Part shown: positions 10,120-19,303 of the stretch, one piece after another | How positions within the stretch are numbered: position 1 is the stretch's first letter | Layout: each line of letters opens with the position of its first letter | Assembly: GCF_001443045.1 (NCBI RefSeq) | Contig: NZ_LKPJ01000017.1 | Coordinates: 62,001-126,000 of the forward strand | Reading direction: 5' to 3' | Source of the DNA: Burkholderia ambifaria | GTDB taxonomy: Bacteria; Pseudomonadota; Gammaproteobacteria; Burkholderiales; Burkholderiaceae | DNA: 64,000 nt | Notes under the pieces: model-generated | What the model was told of the DNA's origin: nothing | Seen by the model: only the letters and a program-made list of their open reading frames with translations | The model's database searches: none | Position numbers and translations under genes: made by a program

Positions 10120-11400
10120 CTACCGCATCACGGTGCCCGCGCTGTCGAGCACGAAGTCGACGCAGAACACGACGAGGCGACTTTGCGCGCGAATCGCGAC
10201 GGCGGCCGTATAGCAGTCGCGGCCTTCGGTCAGCGAGAAGTGCGGGCCCATCAGCGCGACGCGTCCCGGCGCCGCGATCGCGCGCTGAAAGTACGGACGC
10301 CGCGACCAGTTGCTGTGCGTCTCCGGGAACAGCGGCGCGAGCCGTGCGCCGCTCGCCTGGCCGTCGTCGGGGCGCGCGCCGATCGACGGCAGGAACTGTT
10401 CGCCGATTTCGTCCGTCACGAACACGCGGCGCGCGGCCGGCACCGCGAATACGCGCTGCGCGGCGTCGTTCAGATTGCCGCTCGCGGAAAACGCGGCCGC
10501 GCCGGCGAGCACGAGCCGCTCGATCGCGTCGAAGCCCGGCTGCTCGGCGACCGCCGGTGTATGCCGCTGCGCGATGAATCGTTGCCACGCGGCGTCGAGC
10601 ATTGCGGGCGCCGCTGCGCTCGCATATGCGATCGACGCATCGGGCTGGCCGAACTGGAAGCCCTGGACGAAATCGATATCGGCCTCCATCAGCGCCTGCA
10701 GCGCATCGTCGCTTTCGACGCCCTCGGCGAGCACCATCGCGCCGGCCTGGTGGAGCATCGATACCAGGTGATGCATGATGCGGCGATCGTCGGCCGACGA
10801 GTTCGCGCGCTCGACGAGCGATCGATCGAGCTTGACGATATCGGGCCGGGTGCGCCACACGCGGTCGAAATTCGAGAATCCGGTGCCGAAATCGTCGATC
10901 GCGATCAGGAAGTCGCGATGCTGGATCATGTCGATCGTGCGGGCGAGCGCGGCTTCGTCGCGCACCGGTTGCTCGACAACTTCCAGCACGATGCGGTTCG
11001 GCGGCAGTGCGAAATGCCGGCACAGTGCCTCGACGAATTCACGCTGTACGAGGCCCGAATCGAGTACGCGCGGCGTCACGTTCAGGAACAGCCAGCCGTC
11101 GCCGATACCTTGCGCAACGAAGTTGGCCGTGTGCAGGCAGCGGGCGAGCCGGTCGAGCAGCAGCGCATCGGCAGCAGCGCGCGTCCTGTCGAACAGCGCG
11201 ACCGGCGACACCAGCGTGCCGTTCTCGTCCACGACGCGCAGCAGCGCTTCATAGCCGACCACGCGCTTGTGCGTGATCGACAGCACGGGTTGAAACACGC
11301 TGCGCAGCGTCGTGTCGCGATACGTGGCGATCCAGCCGCTGGGCGTCGGTGTCAGGCGTTCGAGCAGGGAATCGAGCGAGATGTCGCGGGCGGGCTTCAT
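10120..11400 (-). CDS. EAL-domain cyclic-di-GMP phosphodiesterase with C-terminal sensor-like domain
   Basis: Predicted hydrolase of cyclic di-GMP. The 426-residue protein has the EAL domain at about residues 30-265: the signature is YEALLRV (E51), followed by IVLEVVEQ (E140), IAIDDFGTGFSNF (D169-D170), VKLDRSLVE (K190) and LAEGVES (E226). All residues needed for metal binding and catalysis appear to be present, so it is probably active. No GGDEF domain precedes it. The C-terminal 150 residues, including WSRRPYFQRAIAAPG, look like a PAS/Cache-type ligand-sensing fold, similar in layout to Bacillus YkuI; this is inference. No membrane segment is seen. The chosen ATG at 11400 excludes a Pro-rich 21-residue extension. 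Confidence 0.85.
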   Translation of the reverse strand: MKPARDISLDSLLERLTPTPSGWIATYRDTTLRSVFQPVLSITHKRVVGYEALLRVVDENGTLVSPVALFDRTRAAADALLLDRLARCLHTANFVAQGIGDGWLFLNVTPRVLDSGLVQREFVEALCRHFALPPNRIVLEVVEQPVRDEAALARTIDMIQHRDFLIAIDDFGTGFSNFDRVWRTRPDIVKLDRSLVERANSSADDRRIMHHLVSMLHQAGAMVLAEGVESDDALQALMEADIDFVQGFQFGQPDASIAYASAAAPAMLDAAWQRFIAQRHTPAVAEQPGFDAIERLVLAGAAAFSASGNLNDAAQRVFAVPAARRVFVTDEIGEQFLPSIGARPDDGQASGARLAPLFPETHSNWSRRPYFQRAIAAPGRVALMGPHFSLTEGRDCYTAAVAIRAQSRLVVFCVDFVLDSAGTVMR

Positions 11401-11894
11401 GTCAACGGTGCCCTGCGGCGATCGGGGGGGCGGTGTCGTGCCGCCACGCCGAAGCCGTCGCACGCGCAGGTGGACGCGAAAGAACGTGGAGCATCGTAAC
11501 CGCCTTCTGCGGATGAGTGTTTCGAGTGTAACGGGAATGGCGCGGTGCGCGTATCAGGGTAACTCCAGACGCAAACGCTACACTGACGCGCGAGCGGGGC
11601 TGTCCGTCTGGAGCGTGCACCATGCAGCAGCAGTCGCCGACCGTCCACGCGGCGATAGCGCCGCGTGTGTCGCGCGCATTGCGTGCGACGAATGCGAGAA
11701 ATTCGGAAAGCGGCGGAATGCCGGCGCCGCTGCGCAACCGTGCGCGATCATCGGCATCGGGTGAAGAACGACATGCTTCGGCACGCGCCGGTCGATGGGC
11801 GGCGTTCGAAGACCGAAGGCTGGCGGCCGGCGCTTCGCCGGCAACGGGCAACGGGCAACGGGCGATCGTCGGCTGAGCGAGCCCCGTATGCCGC
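11401..11894. other. Intergenic, upstream of EAL gene
   Basis: This 494-bp gap lies between two minus-strand genes. I see no convincing gene. It holds three tandem copies of GCAACGG at 11841-11861, just downstream of the EamA gene stop. It must contain the EAL gene promoter, but no clear -35/-10 pair stands out. Confidence 0.4.
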
Positions 11895-12821
11895 TCAGGC
11901 CGCCTCGCCGCCCCGTGGGCGGAGCCCGGGAATCCGCTTGATCACGCCGGTCGCAAGCGCGGTGCCGACGAGCACGATCGCGCAGCCTTCGATCATCACG
12001 ACCGATACGTGTTCGCCGAGGAACAGTGCGCCCCACAGCAGGCCGAACACCGGGATCACGAACGTCACGGTAATCGCGCGGGCCGGGCCGACGTGCGCGA
12101 TCAGATAGAAGAAGATGAAATACGCGATGCCCGTACAGGCGATGCCGAGCGCGAGCACGGCCCCCCACGCATGCGTGCTGACGGCCGCCGCCGGCCACGT
12201 CGCGATCGCGAACGGCAGCAGCAGCACGGTCGAGCCGATCATGCTGCCGGTCGCGTTGACGAGCGGATCGACGCCGCTCAGCTTGCGCTTCGTATAGTTG
12301 GCCGCGATGCCGTACAACAGCGTCGCGCCGAGCGCCGCGGCGGCGGCCAGTGCGGTCGCGCTGGCGCCGGTGCTGCCGTGCGCGTTCGCGATCTGATCCC
12401 ACACGAGCGTGAGCACGCCGGCAAAGCCGATCACGAGGCCGAGCGCGCGCGGCAGCGACAGCTTGTCCTTCAGCCACAGGTACGCGACGAGCGCGCCCCA
12501 CAGCGGCGTCGTCGCATTGATCACCGAGGTCACGCCGGCGGACAGCGTCAGTTCGGCATAGGCGAACAGGCAGAATGGCGCGCCCGAGTTCAGTACGCCG
12601 ACGACGAACAATGGCCACGCGTGCCGGCGCAGCCGCGCGCCGAGGTCGGCGGGCTTGAAGCGCGTCAGCGCGAGGCCCGTCAGGAACAGCGCGCCGATAC
12701 CCACCCGCAGCGCCATCAGCGGCGCGACGCCGAATTCGGCAACGCCGATCCGGATGAACAGGAACGACGCGCCCCACAGGGCGGCGAGGACGGTCAGCAG
12801 AAGGGCGTTCTTGGGTGACAT
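11895..12821 (-). CDS. EamA-family (DMT superfamily) transporter
   Basis: A 308-residue protein with about ten hydrophobic segments, the standard arrangement of two EamA domains in the drug/metabolite transporter superfamily. Its N-terminus (NALLLTVLAALWGASFLFIRI) carries the typical A-x-W-G-x-x-F motif of the family, and the second repeat has GIACTGIAYFIFFYLI. Substrate is unknown; members export amino acids or metabolites. It stands alone, between the EAL gene and small lipoproteins. A basic tail (IKRIPGLRPRGGEAA) is cytoplasmic. Confidence 0.85.
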   Translation of the reverse strand: MSPKNALLLTVLAALWGASFLFIRIGVAEFGVAPLMALRVGIGALFLTGLALTRFKPADLGARLRRHAWPLFVVGVLNSGAPFCLFAYAELTLSAGVTSVINATTPLWGALVAYLWLKDKLSLPRALGLVIGFAGVLTLVWDQIANAHGSTGASATALAAAAALGATLLYGIAANYTKRKLSGVDPLVNATGSMIGSTVLLLPFAIATWPAAAVSTHAWGAVLALGIACTGIAYFIFFYLIAHVGPARAITVTFVIPVFGLLWGALFLGEHVSVVMIEGCAIVLVGTALATGVIKRIPGLRPRGGEAA

Positions 12822-12963
12822 CGAGCGTGGCGGGCGAGGGGACGGGATGCGGTGAATCTTACACCGCGTTACCGCACCGTCGTTTCACGATCGGATGAAA
12901 CGACAAGAAACGGGAACTCCGCCTGCCGCCGACGCGAACCGGCCGGATGGCCGGCACGGCCGC

Positions 12964-13212
12964 TCAATGATGGTGCCGGCCGCCGCGTCCGCCAAACCCG
13001 AAGTTCAGCGACAGCGCGGGGCCCCAATAACCCCCCCATGCCGGGGCATATGCAGGGGCCGGATAGTAGTACGCGGGGCCGGGGTCGACATACACGGGCG
13101 CGGGCTGTACCGGCGCCGCCGCGTAATAGCCGGACGGATAGTAGCCGTAAGGGTAATAACAGCCGGCGAGTGTCGCGCACGCGAGCGTCGCGGCGACGAG
13201 GGTCCTGTTCAT
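12964..13212 (-). CDS. Small Tyr/Pro-rich lipoprotein
   Basis: An 82-residue protein with a lipoprotein signal peptide (MNRTLVAATLACATLAGC; lipobox LAGC, Cys18), so probably lipid-anchored in the envelope. The mature part is very rich in Tyr, Pro and Ala (YYPYGYYPSGYY, PAYYYPAPAYAPAW) and ends GGRGGRHHH, with a His cluster that could bind metal. Similar short unnamed lipoproteins are common in Burkholderia; function is unknown. It is followed by no recognisable partner. Confidence 0.75.
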   Translation of the reverse strand: MNRTLVAATLACATLAGCYYPYGYYPSGYYAAAPVQPAPVYVDPGPAYYYPAPAYAPAWGGYWGPALSLNFGFGGRGGRHHH

Positions 13213-13349
13213 GATGTCTCTCCGGCGGCGCCGGCAATCGGCAGATGCTTAAGCTTAGGCCGCATGGAGGCAATACGGTGCGCAAAACGGTAACGGATCA
13301 TTTCGGGGCATCGCCCCGGAGCGCCCGGGCGACCGCTACCGCCAGATGC

Positions 13350-13387
13350 GAAAACGGCGCTTCCGCACCGCGGAAACGCCGTCTGGC
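13350..13387 (-). terminator. Terminator of the glycine-zipper lipoprotein gene
   Basis: A long hairpin: ACGGCG and TTCCGC (13354-13366) pair with GCGGAA and CGCCGT (13370-13382) across a 3-nt loop, and flanking GCCAGA/TCTGGC can extend the stem. Read on the minus strand it ends in TTTT, just after the 13438-13653 gene. Confidence 0.6.
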
Positions 13388-13437
13388 CGAAACCGAAACG
13401 CGCCGCGCAGCGTGCGGCACGTGGGCGCCGGGCCGGC

Positions 13438-13653
13438 TTACTTGCCGACCTGGTTGCCGATGATGCCGCCCGCTGCCGCGCCGCCCAGCGTCGACAGCGC
13501 GTTACCGCCGATCGCCGCGCCGGCGACGCCGCCGACACCCGCCCCGATGGCCGTATCGCGCTGGCGCCGCGTCATCGAATCGCAGGCCGACAGGCTTGCC
13601 ACCGTTGCGACGAGCAGAGCGCATACCCCAAAACGCCGAATCGAGTAACTCAT
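13438..13653 (-). CDS. Glycine-zipper (OsmB-like) lipoprotein
   Basis: A 71-residue lipoprotein with signal peptide and lipobox LSAC (ATVASLSACDSM), followed by a glycine-zipper segment: AIGAGVGGVAGAAIGGNALSTLGGAAAGGIIGNQVGK. This pattern is typical of OsmB-like and Rcc01693-like small outer-membrane lipoproteins; precise function is unknown. Two in-frame ATGs are six bases apart; the second (13653) is chosen because AAGGA at 13662-13666 is 8 nt upstream of it but only 2 nt from the first. Confidence 0.8.
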   Translation of the reverse strand: MSYSIRRFGVCALLVATVASLSACDSMTRRQRDTAIGAGVGGVAGAAIGGNALSTLGGAAAGGIIGNQVGK

Positions 13654-13826
13654 GATCATTGTCCTTGTGGTAGTGAATGGAGGACGCGCGACCGGCTGAC
13701 GGCCACACACAACCCCAATCTACCCGCCGCCCCGAGGGGCCGCTGTAAGGACTTGTTAAGGCTCGGACGGTTTCGTAATCAATTGTTTCCCCTGCGCCGG
13801 CAGGCATGCGGGATGCGGCCGCGCGC

Positions 13827-13852
13827 AAAAAAGCCCGCTCGAAAGCGGGCTT
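13827..13852 (-). terminator. Intrinsic terminator of thiC
   Basis: GCCCGCT and AGCGGGC (13833-13850) form a stem with a short GAAA-type loop. On the minus strand the stem is followed by six Ts (13827-13832). It lies 50 bases after the thiC stop. Confidence 0.85.
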
Positions 13853-13900
13853 CCTGCAGCGCGTCACGATGCGATCCGTTTGGCGGACCGCAGCGTTCGC

Positions 13901-15832
<1,932 letters not shown>

Positions 15833-15971
15833 GCAATCTCCTGTGTGAGCGCCGGACACGCGCTTCGGCGCTTGCCCGGAGCCCTTGACGAATGTGGGGC
15901 TCGAGCTAAGCAGGAGACGAGGTTTGGTGAGGCGGCGGATTTCGTCAGAAGGATGGCGGCGAAATCCGTAC

Positions 15972-16071
15972 GCTTCCCTGCGCTGGCATTATCCAGATCA
16001 GGTTCAAAGGGTATTTCTCACCCGCAATGCCGGTTGTTTGACCGAACGCATTGCAGGACCCCCGCGTTAGC
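15972..16071 (-). promoter_or_regulatory. TPP riboswitch (THI element)
   Basis: On the minus strand this leader carries the conserved thi-box core: the 3' part reads GGGTGAGAAATACCCTTTGA followed at once by ACCTGATCTGGATAATGCCAGCGCAGGGAAGC-type sequence, and the 5' part has GCGGGGGTCCTGC. These are the pyrimidine- and pyrophosphate-sensing helices of the TPP aptamer. It ends about 140 bases before thiC, leaving room for an expression platform; since thiC has an AGGAG site, translational or attenuation control are both possible. Confidence 0.95.
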
Positions 16072-16266
16072 AAGGGCACACGATACACCGGCTTCGCGGC
16101 GGTTTCAACCGGGGGCAGATCCGATGCGGCGGTGCAGCCGCAGCATCGCGGGCGGTGCGCGCGGCTGTCGCCCGGCCGCCAGCGCGCCCGCCGGGGCGAA
16201 GCGGTGCAGCATCGCGGCCGTTCGGTTCCGGCCGAAAGCGTCGGCTAAAAAAATTTTCAACACGGC

Positions 16267-16294
16267 TGTCATTTCCGGCGCACACGTCCGTCTA
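16267..16294 (+). promoter_or_regulatory. Possible ECF-sigma promoter for the Met-rich peptide gene
   Basis: TGTCAT at 16267-16272 and CGTCTA at 16289-16294 are separated by 16 bases, resembling the AAC/GTC-type -35 and CGTC -10 elements of ECF sigma factors. They lie about 36 bases before the 16330 start. No sigma factor gene is in the window. Weak consensus evidence only. Confidence 0.35.
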
Positions 16295-16329
16295 TTCGGC
16301 TCCTTAAACCCATGTATCGGAGAAATGTC

Positions 16330-16581
16330 ATGAAAAACGGAATCCTGGTCGCCTGTGTCGCCGCTATCGCGATGGTTGCCACGAGCGCTTATGCGCAGAA
16401 CGACGCGATGTCGAAGGACGGCATGTCGATGTCGAAGGACGCGATGGGCCACGACGCGATGGCGAAGGACGGCGCGATGAAGAAGGGCGCCATGAAGAAG
16501 CATGCGATGAAGAAGGACGCGATGTCGCACGACGCGATGGGCAAGGCGATGTCGGGCGACAAAATGGCGCCGTCGAACTGA
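16330..16581 (+). CDS. Periplasmic methionine-rich MxKDx repeat peptide (MrpX-like)
   Basis: An 83-residue secreted peptide. Residues 1-22 are a signal peptide ending in AYA. The 61-residue mature part has 12 methionines (about 20%) in irregular five-residue units such as DAMSKDG, DAMGHDAMAKD and GAMKKHAMKKDAM, matching the MxKDx repeat family. In Azospira suillum a related peptide, MrpX, is a sacrificial hypochlorite scavenger whose oxidised Met residues are repaired by YedY1/YedZ1. The two genes downstream encode a cytochrome b and a molybdopterin oxidoreductase, so the same role is inferred. GGAG at 16319-16322 is 7 nt before the ATG, which excludes an earlier ATG at 16312. Confidence 0.85.
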   Translation: MKNGILVACVAAIAMVATSAYAQNDAMSKDGMSMSKDAMGHDAMAKDGAMKKGAMKKHAMKKDAMSHDAMGKAMSGDKMAPSN

Positions 16582-16676
16582 CGCAGGCGGGCCGGTCGGG
16601 TGGTGCGTGCATCGCATCGCCCGACGTCTCGCATCGAGTGCGTTTGCATCATCCCCGCATCCTCTGAGGCTCCACC

Positions 16677-17309
16677 ATGCAAACCGTTCCCGCCACCGGT
16701 CGCGACGCGGCGTCACCGCCCGCGCGCCCGATCCATCCGCCGTGGGTGCGCGTGAGTCACTGGCTCAACGCGCTCGCGGCCATCGTGATGGCGCTGTCCG
16801 GCTGGCGCATCTACGATGCGTCGCCGATCTATCCGCCGTTCGCGTTTCCTCACGGCATCACGCTCGGCGGCTGGCTGGGCGGTGCGCTGCAATGGCATTT
16901 CGCGGCGATGTGGCTGCTCGCCGCCAACGGGCTGTTCTACCTGGCGATGTCGATCGCGACCGGGCGCTTCGCGCGCATGCTGCTGCCGGTCACGCCGGCG
17001 TCCGTCTGGCGCGACCTGCGTGCCGCACTGCGCGGGCGGCTGTCGCATGACGACCTCGGCGTCTACAACGCGGTGCAACGCGCTGCGTACCTGGTCGCGA
17101 TCGCCGATCTCGTCGTGCTGGTGCTGTCGGGGCTCACGATCTGGAAGTCCGTGCAGTTTCCGCTGCTGCGCGACCTGTTCGGCGGCTACGACATGGCGCG
17201 CGCCGTGCATTTCTGGGCGATGTCGCTGCTGGTCGCATTCTTCGTCGTGCACGTCGCGATGGCGCTGCGCGTGCCGCGCTCGCTGCTCGCGATGCTGCGC
17301 GGGCGCTGA
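16677..17309 (+). CDS. Cytochrome b561/YedZ1-like membrane heme protein
   Basis: A 210-residue membrane protein with four clear transmembrane helices (about residues 27-45, 72-95, 135-158, 175-200). Histidines at helix ends (RVSHWLNALAA, WHFAAMWLLAANG, RAVHFWAMSLLVAFFVVHVAMAL) are suited to ligate two b hemes, as in the Ni,Fe-hydrogenase/thiosulfate-reductase cytochrome b family and the YedZ1 proteins. It probably passes quinone electrons to the molybdenum enzyme encoded 30 bases downstream. GAGG lies just before the ATG. It starts 95 bases after the Met-rich peptide gene and is likely in the same unit. Confidence 0.85.
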   Translation: MQTVPATGRDAASPPARPIHPPWVRVSHWLNALAAIVMALSGWRIYDASPIYPPFAFPHGITLGGWLGGALQWHFAAMWLLAANGLFYLAMSIATGRFARMLLPVTPASVWRDLRAALRGRLSHDDLGVYNAVQRAAYLVAIADLVVLVLSGLTIWKSVQFPLLRDLFGGYDMARAVHFWAMSLLVAFFVVHVAMALRVPRSLLAMLRGR

Positions 17310-17339
17310 CCCGCAGCGTGCGGACAAAAGGAAATCATC

Positions 17340-18128
17340 ATGTCGGAATCCGAAAGCACACGCGACCGTTCGCGCTGGACGCTCGATCGCACGTCGCTCG
17401 AACTCGACGTGCGCCGCACGCTCGAGATGCCGTCGCGGCGGCTCTTCAATCGCCGCATCCTGACGCTCGGCGGCCTGACGATGCTGACCGGCTGCACGCT
17501 GCAGGACGACGCGTCGGTCAACACGTTTCTCGAGCGGGTATCGCGGCTGAACGATCGCGTGCAGGCCTGGCTCTTCAGCGGCGAGCGGCTCGCGCCGACC
17601 TATACCGAAGCCGACATCACGCGGCCGTTCCTGTTCAACGCGTACTACGGCATCGACGAGGTGCCGCACGTCGACGCGGCGACGTACCGGCTCGTGCTGT
17701 CGGGCCGCGTGACGGGCAAGCGCGTGTGGACGCTCGACGAGCTGTATGCGCTGCCGCATGAGGAGCAGATCACGCGGCACATCTGCGTGGAAGGGTGGAG
17801 CGCGATCGGCCGCTGGGGCGGCACGCCGTTCGGCGCATTCCTGGCGCGCGCCGGCGCCGATACGCACGCGAAATACGTCGGCTTCAAATGCGCGGACGAT
17901 TACTACGAAAGCATCGACATGCCGACCGCGCTGCATCCGCAGACGCTGCTTGCATTCGACTACGACGGCCGTCGCCTGCCGCCGGAATTCGGCTTTCCGA
18001 TGAAGCTGCGGATGCCGACCAAGCTCGGTTACAAGAATCCGAAGCACATCATGGAAATCTTCGTGACCGATACCTACCCGGGCGGCTACTGGGTCGACCA
18101 GGGGTACAACTGGTTCGGCGGATCGTGA
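17340..18128 (+). CDS. YedY1-like molybdopterin-dependent oxidoreductase (probable Met-sulfoxide reductase)
   Basis: A 262-residue protein with the oxidoreductase molybdopterin-binding domain of the sulfite oxidase superfamily. The Mo-ligating cysteine is in RHICVEGWSAIGRWGG (Cys149), and KHIMEIFVTDTYPGGYW is typical near the C-terminus. The N-terminus has paired arginines (SRRLFNRRILTLGG) before a hydrophobic stretch ending LTGC, so Tat export, possibly with lipid anchoring at the Cys, is plausible. With the adjacent cytochrome b and Met-rich peptide it fits a YedY1-type periplasmic methionine sulfoxide reductase; the substrate is inferred from context. A good site (AAGGAAATCATC) precedes the ATG. 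Confidence 0.85.
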   Translation: MSESESTRDRSRWTLDRTSLELDVRRTLEMPSRRLFNRRILTLGGLTMLTGCTLQDDASVNTFLERVSRLNDRVQAWLFSGERLAPTYTEADITRPFLFNAYYGIDEVPHVDAATYRLVLSGRVTGKRVWTLDELYALPHEEQITRHICVEGWSAIGRWGGTPFGAFLARAGADTHAKYVGFKCADDYYESIDMPTALHPQTLLAFDYDGRRLPPEFGFPMKLRMPTKLGYKNPKHIMEIFVTDTYPGGYWVDQGYNWFGGS

Positions 18129-18175
18129 GCGACGAGGCGCGCCCGCCCGCGCCCGCCGTCGTGCCGCGCGGTGCG

Positions 18176-18457
18176 TTACGCGGATTCACGCACCTGCAGA
18201 TCGACGCGCAGGCCGACGGCCGCCGCCATGTTCACGAGCGCGTCGAGCCCGAACAGGTTGATCTTGCCGCGCAGCAGATCGGACACGCGCGGCTGCGTGA
18301 CGCCCAGCCGTTTCGCGGCCTGCGCCTGGCTGAGTTCGAGCTGCGCGATGCGCTGCTTGAGCGCGATCATCAGTTCGGAGCGCAGCTTCATGTTCTCGGC
18401 CTCGGCCGGCTGGTCTTCGATTGCGTCCCAGACGCTCGCATGGCGTTCGTTGCTCAT
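18176..18457 (-). CDS. HigA-like XRE-family antitoxin
   Basis: A 93-residue DNA-binding protein with a helix-turn-helix at about residues 42-63 (SQAQAAKRLGVTQPRVSDLLRGKI), typical of the XRE antitoxins partnered with phage Gp49/HigB-like toxins. It should neutralise the toxin and repress the operon through the palindrome at 18801-18818. Its ATG overlaps the toxin stop by four bases (18454-18457), with the toxin gene first, as in higBA loci. Confidence 0.9.
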   Translation of the reverse strand: MSNERHASVWDAIEDQPAEAENMKLRSELMIALKQRIAQLELSQAQAAKRLGVTQPRVSDLLRGKINLFGLDALVNMAAAVGLRVDLQVRESA

Positions 18458-18807
18458 CGTTTCCTCTCCATCATCAGCGCCCGATAGCGCCGGGCGGCCA
18501 GCTCGATATCGGCCTTGCGGGTGCGCGCCGATTGCTTGCGGAAGCAGTGCAGCACGTAGATCGCGTCGGCGAAGGTCGCGACGTAGATGATCCGGAATGC
18601 GCCGCTCGCATCGCGCAGGCGAATTTCCCGCACGCCGGGGCCGACTGTGCGCATCGGTTTCCAGTCGTCGGGCGCCAGGCCGCGCTGCACCTGGTCGATC
18701 TGGTGACCGGCTTCGCGGCGCGCCGGCAGCGGAAAGCCGCGAAGTGCGTCGAGCGCGCCGCCGGCGAAGACAACCGGCTTCGGCGGAAGAATGGTGGAAT
18801 CATACAA
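18454..18807 (-). CDS. HigB/RelE-superfamily toxin (phage Gp49-like)
   Basis: A 117-residue protein of the Gp49-like HigB family, ribosome-dependent mRNA interferases in characterised members. Diagnostic stretches are LRGFPLPARREAGHQIDQVQ, APDDWKPMRTVGPGVREIRL, GAFRIIYVATFADAIYVLHC and FRKQSARTRKADIELAARRY, which end in the usual basic C-terminus. No ATG or GTG is available before the conserved KPVVFAGGALD stretch; the only start is TTG at 18807, which lies inside the operator palindrome and has no clear ribosome site, so the transcript may be leaderless. The gene is intact. Confidence 0.88.
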   Translation of the reverse strand: MYDSTILPPKPVVFAGGALDALRGFPLPARREAGHQIDQVQRGLAPDDWKPMRTVGPGVREIRLRDASGAFRIIYVATFADAIYVLHCFRKQSARTRKADIELAARRYRALMMERKR

Positions 18808-18818
18808 AATTTTGTATG
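18801..18818. promoter_or_regulatory. Operator palindrome of the toxin-antitoxin operon
   Basis: CATACAAAATTTTGTATG is a perfect 18-bp inverted repeat, AT-rich in a GC-rich context. It covers the apparent start codon of the toxin gene. Location and symmetry fit autorepression by the XRE antitoxin. Confidence 0.75.
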
Positions 18819-19303
18819 GAAGTGCGCGGATCGAATGAGCGGAACGTCGGCGGCCGGACGGGCATGCCGACCGTCACGATAAGCGGGAAGCGATACCTGA
18901 CGCGCATGACTGGCCATCAGGCCGAGGTATCGATCGTGACGCGAGGGAAGGGGGGGAGCAGGGCGCCCGCGACGCCCGTGCAGCGCGTATCCGGCGCCGG
19001 ATTTCACACGTCCCGCGGCCCGAAAATTGTCGCGTCGAAACATCAGTCGATATCCTTTCAGACATGTCCGACGATGCTTTCGAATCCTTGATGCCATAAT
19101 GCCGAGCGTGCGTGGACGAAGCCGTTCGCGCACGTTTTTTGACCCCCTGCCGCCGCTTGCCGGTTCTTATTCGTCGCCGTTCGCACTGCCATGTCGTCCC
19201 GCACGTTCGTCTCCGCCTTCCCGGTCCCGTCAGGGCCGTTTGCCGGCCTCTCCGGCGTCTTTCAGCGGAGCACGCAACGCGTCTCGTGCGGGCGGGCTGA
19301 ACG
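18819..19303. other. Intergenic, no gene seen
   Basis: This 485-bp gap separates the toxin-antitoxin promoter from the next EamA gene. Open frames here lack plausible starts or family features. A T-run at 19134-19140 is not preceded by a convincing stem. Confidence 0.4.
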
